A DNA stretch of 7,172 nt from contig JAHIVS010000635.1 of NCBI GenBank assembly GCA_018816605.1, positions 1 through 7,172 on the forward strand, read 5' to 3'. The position numbers and the translations under genes were made by a program. This document shows, piece after piece, positions 1-4,167 of this stretch. Under the pieces are notes generated by a model. The model was not told the origin of the DNA. It ran no database searches and saw only the letters and a program-made list of their open reading frames with translations. How positions within the stretch are numbered: the first letter of the stretch is position 1; every line of letters starts with the position of its first letter. This stretch comes from Pseudomonadota bacterium (GTDB lineage: Bacteria > Desulfobacterota > Desulfobacteria > Desulfobacterales > Desulfobacteraceae).

Positions 1-2
1 CC

Positions 3-338
3 ATACTTGAAAAATACCGGATGACCGCCTCAGCCGTCCCCCTTTCCACAGTGCTTCATTTGAAAACCGGCATCTCCTACCTGGAGAACGATTGCTTTCT
101 GGCCTTTGGAGAATTTTTAACCAAACCTGGGTTTGAAAATTTTTTACTTCTGCCCGTTGACCCCCAGGAGGCATATGCCGCCAATTGTGTCTGGATCAAT
201 GACCGGATACTCGTGCCCGAAGGCTTTCCTAAAACACAAAAAATGATTGAAGAAAAAGGATATGCCACAGTGCCGGTGGATGTGTCCGAATTTAGAAAAC
301 TGGACGGCGGGTTAAGCTGTCTTTCACTCCGATTCTGA
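3..338 (+). CDS. DDAH/arginine deiminase-superfamily guanidino hydrolase, C-terminal part (5' end outside window)
   Basis: This is the C-terminal ~111 residues of a dimethylarginine dimethylaminohydrolase-type enzyme, a cytosolic hydrolase that releases an amine from guanidino substrates such as methylarginines through a covalent Cys intermediate. The frame is open to the left edge (ILEKYR precedes the first Met at 21), so that Met is not the start and roughly 150 residues lie upstream. The family's catalytic His is visible in VLHLKTG, and the nucleophile Cys in the closing motif DGGLSCLSLRF. They are 87 residues apart, matching the spacing I recall for the Pseudomonas enzyme (His162/Cys249). 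The gene ends with TGA and converges on the ferredoxin gene. The family assignment is firm. The exact substrate (methylarginine, arginine or another guanidine) cannot be read from this fragment. Confidence 0.85.
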   Translation: MLEKYRMTASAVPLSTVLHLKTGISYLENDCFLAFGEFLTKPGFENFLLLPVDPQEAYAANCVWINDRILVPEGFPKTQKMIEEKGYATVPVDVSEFRKLDGGLSCLSLRF

Positions 339-357
339 TTCTGCTGTATCGCCCCCG

Positions 358-375
358 GTCTGATCCGGATCAGAC
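358..375. repeat. 18-bp perfect palindrome between convergent genes
   Basis: GTCTGATCCGGATCAGAC equals its own reverse complement. It lies 20 nt after the stop of the DDAH-family gene and 14 nt before the ferredoxin terminator stem. It could be a protein-binding site or a short hairpin (7-bp stem with a CCGG loop) at the 3' end of the upstream transcript. No T-tract follows on the plus strand, so it is not a classical terminator. Confidence 0.6.
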
Positions 376-389
376 ATGGCGCGGAAATA

Positions 390-425
390 AAACTGCCGGA
401 TCTGTTTTCACAGATCCGGCAGTTT
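390..425 (-). terminator. Rho-independent terminator of the ferredoxin gene
   Basis: Arms 390-404 and 411-425 are a perfect 15-bp inverted repeat (core CTGCCGGATCTG) with a 6-nt loop. Read on the minus strand, the stem ends in TTT and is followed by TATTT, the U-rich tail expected of an intrinsic terminator 24 nt after the ferredoxin stop. On the plus strand only three T residues close the stem and GGACAAAA follows, so termination of the opposing DDAH-family transcript would be weaker. Confidence 0.8.
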
Positions 426-448
426 GGACAAAAAAGAACAAGGACGGA

Positions 449-637
449 TCAGTCTTCTTCTACGACAATCGCATCTTCTTCACAAACTTCAACACAGCTT
501 TCACAGCCCATGCACTCTTCTGCATTGACCGGAACTGATTTTCCATCTTCCATCTCAAATACTTCCACAGGGCATACGTCTACACATTCTTCGCAACCAA
601 CACATTTTGCTTCGTCAACAATAGGATTAAACGCCAT
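449..637 (-). CDS. 2[4Fe-4S] ferredoxin, 62 aa
   Basis: This is a small cytosolic electron carrier of the bacterial 2[4Fe-4S] type. Two cluster motifs are complete: C12-x2-C15-x2-C18-x3-C22 followed by Pro, and C42-x2-C45-x2-C48-x3-C52 followed by Glu. By family precedent, the first three Cys of one motif and the last Cys of the other bind each cluster. The protein is very acidic, with a tail rich in Glu and Asp, and its length is normal for the family. The start is supported by AAGGAG at 647-652, 9 nt upstream of the ATG. The gene has its own promoter candidates upstream and a strong terminator downstream, so it is probably monocistronic despite following the cysteine synthase fusion unit on the same strand. 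Its redox partner is not indicated by the context. Confidence 0.95.
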   Translation of the reverse strand: MAFNPIVDEAKCVGCEECVDVCPVEVFEMEDGKSVPVNAEECMGCESCVEVCEEDAIVVEED

Positions 638-667
638 TTTAATAATCTCCTTAATAAATTAAATAGT

Positions 668-741
668 ATTATAAAGTCACTTTTTAAATTTAAACTTTGG
701 TTTAAAAAACGCATTTATAACATGTCATTCGGTAAAATCAA
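668..741 (-). promoter_or_regulatory. Promoter region of the ferredoxin gene (two candidates)
   Basis: Candidate 1, read on the minus strand: -35 TTGATT (736-741), 16-bp spacer, -10 TATAAA (714-719) preceded by TGT, which resembles an extended -10. This would give a leader of about 70 nt. Candidate 2: a perfect TATAAT at 668-673 without a convincing -35, which would give a leader of about 24 nt. Both are sequence matches only. The region is strongly AT-rich, so chance matches are possible. Confidence 0.5.
689..706. repeat. Inverted repeat TTTAAAC-TTTG-GTTTAAA, possible operator
   Basis: Seven-base arms (689-695 and 700-706) are perfectly complementary around a 4-nt centre. The repeat lies just downstream of the -10 of candidate promoter 1 and upstream of the TATAAT of candidate 2, a position where a repressor or activator could act on the ferredoxin gene. 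No regulator is identified. Confidence 0.4.
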
Positions 742-756
742 GTTTTTTATGATTTT
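734..756 (-). other. Weak AT-rich stem-loop at the end of the 318-aa gene
   Basis: AAAATCA (734-740) and TGATTTT (750-756) can pair around a 9-nt loop. The hairpin overlaps the stop codon of the 318-residue gene and the -35 of the ferredoxin promoter. A 7-bp stem almost entirely of A-T pairs without a clear U-tract is a poor terminator, so readthrough into the ferredoxin gene cannot be excluded. Confidence 0.25.
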
Positions 757-1703
757 AGTTGTACCAGACAGACGGCAATCGACTGACCTGGGGTATTAAA
801 AAACGCCTTGGTGCACCCTTCCGGAAAAAGGCACACTTTAATCTGACCACGCAAAAGACAGGTATCATCCGCTTCCGGGAGCGCGACTCCGGAAGAACTT
901 TTGCTCAAAATTGTTTCTTTTAAAAATTGAAAAACATCCTGCTGCCACCTGCCTTTGTTCACACAATCTTTTTCATGCACTTTTATGGAATCAATGTCAA
1001 GGGCATTTATCACACCTTCTGAACCAGAGACCATATGGTCCAGAACAGCAGGACTTGTGGTGACCAAAAGGGGCATGCCCCCGGGGCCTTCCAACACCCC
1101 TTTTTGACGGGCATAACTGAACCAGGCCACAAGTCTTTCCCGGGTCATTCGCCTGCCGGGATCCACGGTATCGGGCCCAGGTTTTTCATACTTTTTTCCC
1201 AAGGATTCTCCGGTCAATTCAGAAAAAAGAAGCGACCGGGTCTGTTCCAGTGCCGCCAGTTCATCCTCAATTCCTTCATTCTGGACATCCGATAATTGGG
1301 CAAATTTCAATAACAGCAACGGATCCTGAACCGCTTTTTTCTGGTCAACACTTGTCTGGTTTCTTTTTGTTCCGCTTCTGATCTGGGAGCGGATACTGGG
1401 AATATCGGTATCCTCAATAAAATATGGCTGGTCTTTGAGCAGGGATTTGAGATTTTTTTCATTGCCCCGGTGAAGCGTTGCCCAGTCCAGGTAAGCACGT
1501 GCCTGGTTTTCTGCCCGCCCAAGGTCTTGTGCCAAAGGAAATACAGGCTGGAGAACCTTTTTTTCTGTCATTTGTCCCAGCAGGGGGTCTTGGGTAAAAT
1601 CTGCCACCAGGGGTAAAAAAGTGATGCTATGAAAAAATGCAGATACAATTTTCAATTGTTCTTTACTGATATGGGAAAATGGAAAAAACAGAGTTTCTAT
1701 CAT
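747..1703 (-). CDS. Uncharacterised 318-aa protein, second gene of the cysteine synthase fusion unit
   Basis: I do not recognise a family. The protein has no signal peptide and no membrane segment, so it is probably cytosolic. It opens with an aromatic and hydrophobic stretch (FFPFSHIS, residues 6-13; FLPL, 29-32). A charged, probably helical middle follows (about 60-160), then a basic Pro/Gly segment (PGPDTVDPGRRMTRER, 175-190). All five cysteines lie in the last 72 residues (C247, C282, C291, C297, C312), including VCLFPEGCTKAFF. The spacing does not match a standard Fe-S or zinc motif. The ATG is 8 nt after the stop of the fusion gene. Its Shine-Dalgarno-like AAGGTG (1715-1720) lies inside the fusion's last codons, implying cotranscription and translational coupling. 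A link to cysteine or sulfur metabolism is suggested only by this position. It is probably a lineage-specific conserved protein. Confidence 0.8.
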   Translation of the reverse strand: MIETLFFPFSHISKEQLKIVSAFFHSITFLPLVADFTQDPLLGQMTEKKVLQPVFPLAQDLGRAENQARAYLDWATLHRGNEKNLKSLLKDQPYFIEDTDIPSIRSQIRSGTKRNQTSVDQKKAVQDPLLLLKFAQLSDVQNEGIEDELAALEQTRSLLFSELTGESLGKKYEKPGPDTVDPGRRMTRERLVAWFSYARQKGVLEGPGGMPLLVTTSPAVLDHMVSGSEGVINALDIDSIKVHEKDCVNKGRWQQDVFQFLKETILSKSSSGVALPEADDTCLLRGQIKVCLFPEGCTKAFFNTPGQSIAVCLVQLKS

Positions 1704-1711
1704 ACGTATGG

Positions 1712-4027
1712 TTACACCTTTTTATCATGAACATGAATGCCCAGGTCAACAAGTCGATCCCGGATCCGGTCGGCCAGGATCCAGTCATTTTTCGCTCTGG
1801 CCTCTTCGCGTTCTGCAATAAGAGCCCGGACAGTATCGGAATATTCCATTTTACCGCTAAAATCAAATATTTTCAGCATAGCATCCACTTCCCTGAAACA
1901 TTCCAGCAACCGCCGGGCAGATACACAATTGATTTGATTCAGATTTATCAGACGATTTATTTTTTTAACACCCAGAAGCAGACAGGAGATCACATCGGAA
2001 ACCTTCAAGTCATCTGCCATTGCCGACAAAACTCCCTGTCGGATATCATAGATCAATTGATCATTGTTTTCACTGGCATCCCCACCGGCAGTTTGATCCC
2101 CTGCTTCCCCGGTGTCCATCCGGGTGATGGCATCCAGGGTTCGTATACACCGATTTAATTTGGCAAGGGTGAGTTTGGCGTCCCTCAATGCCTGAACGGA
2201 CAATACCAGCTGCTTTCTATAATGACCGAAAATCAGCCAGAACCGGATGGTTTTCAACTCCCATCCCTGCCGGACGAGGGTATCCAGATTTATCTGTTCA
2301 ATGCTGGACGCTTCCAGGGATCCGTCATATTGAACAGGGTCACAATGCATCCACACGTTGGCAAGGGTGGATCCGGTCGCAGCCCTGGCAATGGCAATCT
2401 CATTTTCATGGTGGGGGAATACAAGCTCCATGCTTCCTGTGTGGATATCAAACTGCTGGCCCAGATATCGCATGGCAATGGCCGAACACTGCAGATGAAG
2501 GGAGGGTCTGACATTGCCCCATTCGGTCTTTATCCCCACCCCCCTTTTGAGCTCTGACAGGCGAACCCGCTTTAACAGCGTAAAATCCTTTGGGTTTCGT
2601 TTTTCGTACTCATCCAGGTCAACGGTTGCCCCATGCTTGATCTTGTCCAGATCGACCCGTGACAGATGACCATACTCGGACTGGCTTGCAATATCAAAAT
2701 AGACGGAATGCAATTTCTCATAGGCATGGTGGCGGTTCAAAAGGGTTCTTGCCAGCTCCGTCATTTCGGAAAAATGATCTGACACCCTGGGAAAGGCCTG
2801 GGCCTGTCGGATACCCAATGCAGCAAGATCCGCTCTGAAGGATTCAATGTGGGGAAGAACAAAGGCATCAAGGGATTGCCCCGTCTCTTCAGCACCCTGT
2901 ATGGTTTTGTCATCATAATCGGTAATATTGATAACATGGTTCACATCAAATTGGCAAAACTCAAGGTACCGGACCAGAAGATCAGTAAAAACAAAGCGCC
3001 GAAGCAAGCCGATATGCTGGCGCTGATGAACCGTTGGGCCGCAGGTATAAATTCCGATTTTATCTTCCTCGATGGGCGCAAACAGCTCTTTTTCCTTGGA
3101 CAGGGTGTTGTATAGCTTCAGGTCACTTTTTTTTTTAACCGAAAAAAGAGCGGTGGAAAGATATCGCTCCCCGCTGTCGGGAAAGATGGCCACCACAACC
3201 CCTTTTTCAAGGGTCCGGGCTTCTTCGATGGCGGCAGCCATGGCAGCCCCGCTGCTCATGCCCACAAACAGGCCTTCTGCCCTTGCCAATTGCCTGGCGG
3301 TTTCAAAAGCCTTTTCATCATCCACACGGATGGTGTTGTCCAGTCTGGCTTTATTAAAAATTCCAGGGGTATAGGATTCCTTCATATTTTTCAGACCCTG
3401 AATCTTGTGCCCCAGATAGGGTTCTGCACAGATGATCCTGATCTTGGGGTCAAGCTCTTTGAGATACCGGGACAGGCCCATGAGGGTACCCGAAGTGCCG
3501 ATGGTTGCAACAACACTTGTAACCCGGTTTTTGATCTGGGCCATAATTTCAGGCCCGGTTGTATAATAGTGGGCTTTCCAGTTTGCTTCATTGTTGTATT
3601 GATCCGTGAGAAAATACTGATGGGGATTCTCCCTGGCCAGTCGGTAGGCCTCCTCGATGGCACCATCAGACCCCAGGTGTTTGGGCGTCAGTATGATCTG
3701 GGCTCCCCGGGCCCGCAATATCCGCTTTCTTTCCTCACTGGCATTTTCGGCCATTGTCAGTGCAAGCTTATATCCCTTCACCGCACAGATCATGGCAAGT
3801 CCGATCCCGGTGTTGCCGCTGGTGGCTTCAATCACAGTTTTGTCCGGGGAGAGATGTCCCGATTCTTCTGCAGCCGTGATCATATACAAAGCAGACCTGT
3901 CTTTAATAGACCCGCCCGGATTCATATATTCCAGCTTGGCAAAAATCTTCACCCCGGGCACAGGATTCAAGCGTTTTATTTCAACAACAGGGGTGTTGCC
4001 GATGGATGCAATTATGGAAGTGGCCAT
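1712..4027 (-). CDS. cysK-cysS: Fusion of PLP-dependent cysteine synthase with a cysteinyl-tRNA-synthetase-like domain, 771 aa
   Basis: Residues 1-296 form a complete fold-type-II cysteine synthase, CysM-like in wording. The PLP lysine is K42 in NPGGSIKDR, the substrate loop is TSGNTG (69-74), the phosphate loop is GTSGT (177-181), and the closing motif is PDSGERYLST (283-292). A very short linker (SVKKKS) leads to a CysRS-like region (302-771), about as long as E. coli CysRS. It includes the Rossmann core, GHYRKQL (601-607) and a well-kept C-terminal helix pair. Zinc ligands are present (C329, C514, H539, E543). HIGH is HIGL (338-341) and the KMSKS position reads LEASS (571-575), so aminoacylation is doubtful. 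The N-terminal half should make cysteine from an activated serine and a sulfur donor. The RBS AAGGA is 5 nt before the ATG. The gene is divergent from lptD and coupled to the next gene. Database pipelines may call it plain cysteine-tRNA ligase. Confidence 0.9.
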   Translation of the reverse strand: MATSIIASIGNTPVVEIKRLNPVPGVKIFAKLEYMNPGGSIKDRSALYMITAAEESGHLSPDKTVIEATSGNTGIGLAMICAVKGYKLALTMAENASEERKRILRARGAQIILTPKHLGSDGAIEEAYRLARENPHQYFLTDQYNNEANWKAHYYTTGPEIMAQIKNRVTSVVATIGTSGTLMGLSRYLKELDPKIRIICAEPYLGHKIQGLKNMKESYTPGIFNKARLDNTIRVDDEKAFETARQLARAEGLFVGMSSGAAMAAAIEEARTLEKGVVVAIFPDSGERYLSTALFSVKKKSDLKLYNTLSKEKELFAPIEEDKIGIYTCGPTVHQRQHIGLLRRFVFTDLLVRYLEFCQFDVNHVINITDYDDKTIQGAEETGQSLDAFVLPHIESFRADLAALGIRQAQAFPRVSDHFSEMTELARTLLNRHHAYEKLHSVYFDIASQSEYGHLSRVDLDKIKHGATVDLDEYEKRNPKDFTLLKRVRLSELKRGVGIKTEWGNVRPSLHLQCSAIAMRYLGQQFDIHTGSMELVFPHHENEIAIARAATGSTLANVWMHCDPVQYDGSLEASSIEQINLDTLVRQGWELKTIRFWLIFGHYRKQLVLSVQALRDAKLTLAKLNRCIRTLDAITRMDTGEAGDQTAGGDASENNDQLIYDIRQGVLSAMADDLKVSDVISCLLLGVKKINRLINLNQINCVSARRLLECFREVDAMLKIFDFSGKMEYSDTVRALIAEREEARAKNDWILADRIRDRLVDLGIHVHDKKV
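3127..3136 (-). other. A10 homopolymer at the cysteine synthase/CysRS junction, candidate slippage site
   Basis: On the coding (minus) strand the junction reads GTT AAA AAA AAA AGT GAC, encoding VKKKSD (residues 297-302). One extra A in the mRNA, or a -1 ribosomal shift, gives AAG TGA: four lysines then stop, a 301-residue protein. One A fewer, or a +1 shift, gives GTG ACC TGA: Val-Thr then stop, 302 residues. Either product is a normal-length cysteine synthase. Slippage itself is an inference; A-runs such as those in dnaX genes are the precedent. Confidence 0.45.
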
Positions 4028-4032
4028 TCATA

Positions 4033-4038
4033 TCCTTT
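4033..4038 (-). promoter_or_regulatory. Ribosome binding site of the fusion gene
   Basis: AAAGGA on the minus strand lies 5 nt before the ATG at 4025-4027. It decides between this ATG and the out-of-frame ATG four bases earlier. The reading that starts MATSIIASIGNTP also aligns with the normal N-terminus of cysteine synthases. Confidence 0.75.
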
Positions 4039-4043
4039 CAACT

Positions 4044-4077
4044 CCGGCAGTCCGGATCACCTAGGATTTACTGCCGG
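4044..4077 (-). other. Leader stem-loop upstream of the fusion gene
   Basis: CCGGCAGT (4044-4051) and ACTGCCGG (4070-4077) are perfectly complementary around an 18-nt loop that contains CCTAGG. In the minus-strand transcript this GC-rich hairpin ends about 5 nt before the Shine-Dalgarno sequence, so it could influence translation start. No U-tract follows on either strand, so it is not a terminator. No cysteine-codon leader peptide is visible. Confidence 0.4.
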
Positions 4078-4121
4078 CTCTTTAAGCTTATTCTGACTTG
4101 ACTTTTACACTATAAGATGGC

Positions 4122-4150
4122 TTTATACAGTAATTTTAACTGATGTGCAA
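4122..4150 (-). promoter_or_regulatory. Sigma70-type promoter of the cysteine synthase fusion unit
   Basis: On the minus strand, -35 TTGCAC (4145-4150) and -10 TATAAA (4122-4127) are separated by an ideal 17 bp. Transcription would start near 4115 and give a leader of about 88 nt that contains the stem-loop at 4044-4077. The -35 lies only 18 nt upstream of the lptD start codon, so regulation of the two divergent units may be linked. Confidence 0.6.
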
Positions 4151-4167
4151 TTTATTACTGGACAGCC

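Noticed and set aside
21..338. Separate 105-residue gene starting at the ATG at 21
   Set aside because: The frame is open upstream to the window edge, and the family's N-terminal part must precede it. The ATG is an internal methionine of a longer DDAH-family protein.
1679..2158. 159-codon plus-strand frame opposite the end of the fusion gene
   Set aside because: It is antisense to the conserved C-terminal helices of the CysRS-like domain, and its translation has no recognisable features.
3127..3136. The A10 run as a simple sequencing error that joined two separate genes
   Set aside because: If the genes were separate, the CysRS-like part would have no ATG, GTG or TTG start or ribosome binding site near its normal N-terminus (DLKLYNTL aligns directly with the CysRS start). 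A true fusion is therefore more likely, although read-level checking would settle it.
4028..4060. Ten-codon GTG leader ORF on the minus strand ending just before the fusion's ATG
   Set aside because: It contains no cysteine codons, lacks a clear ribosome binding site and overlaps the hairpin loop. A cysteine attenuation leader is not supported.
3290..4096. 268-codon open frame on the plus strand opposite the cysteine synthase domain
   Set aside because: It is antisense to conserved PLP-enzyme motifs, has no family resemblance, and crosses the fusion gene's start region. It is a shadow frame.
4098..4127. Plus-strand promoter for lptD (TTGACT, 18 bp, TTTATA)
   Set aside because: The -10 match is poor, and the same bases read better as the minus-strand TATAAA of the fusion promoter. 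It was kept only as a possibility in the lptD entry.
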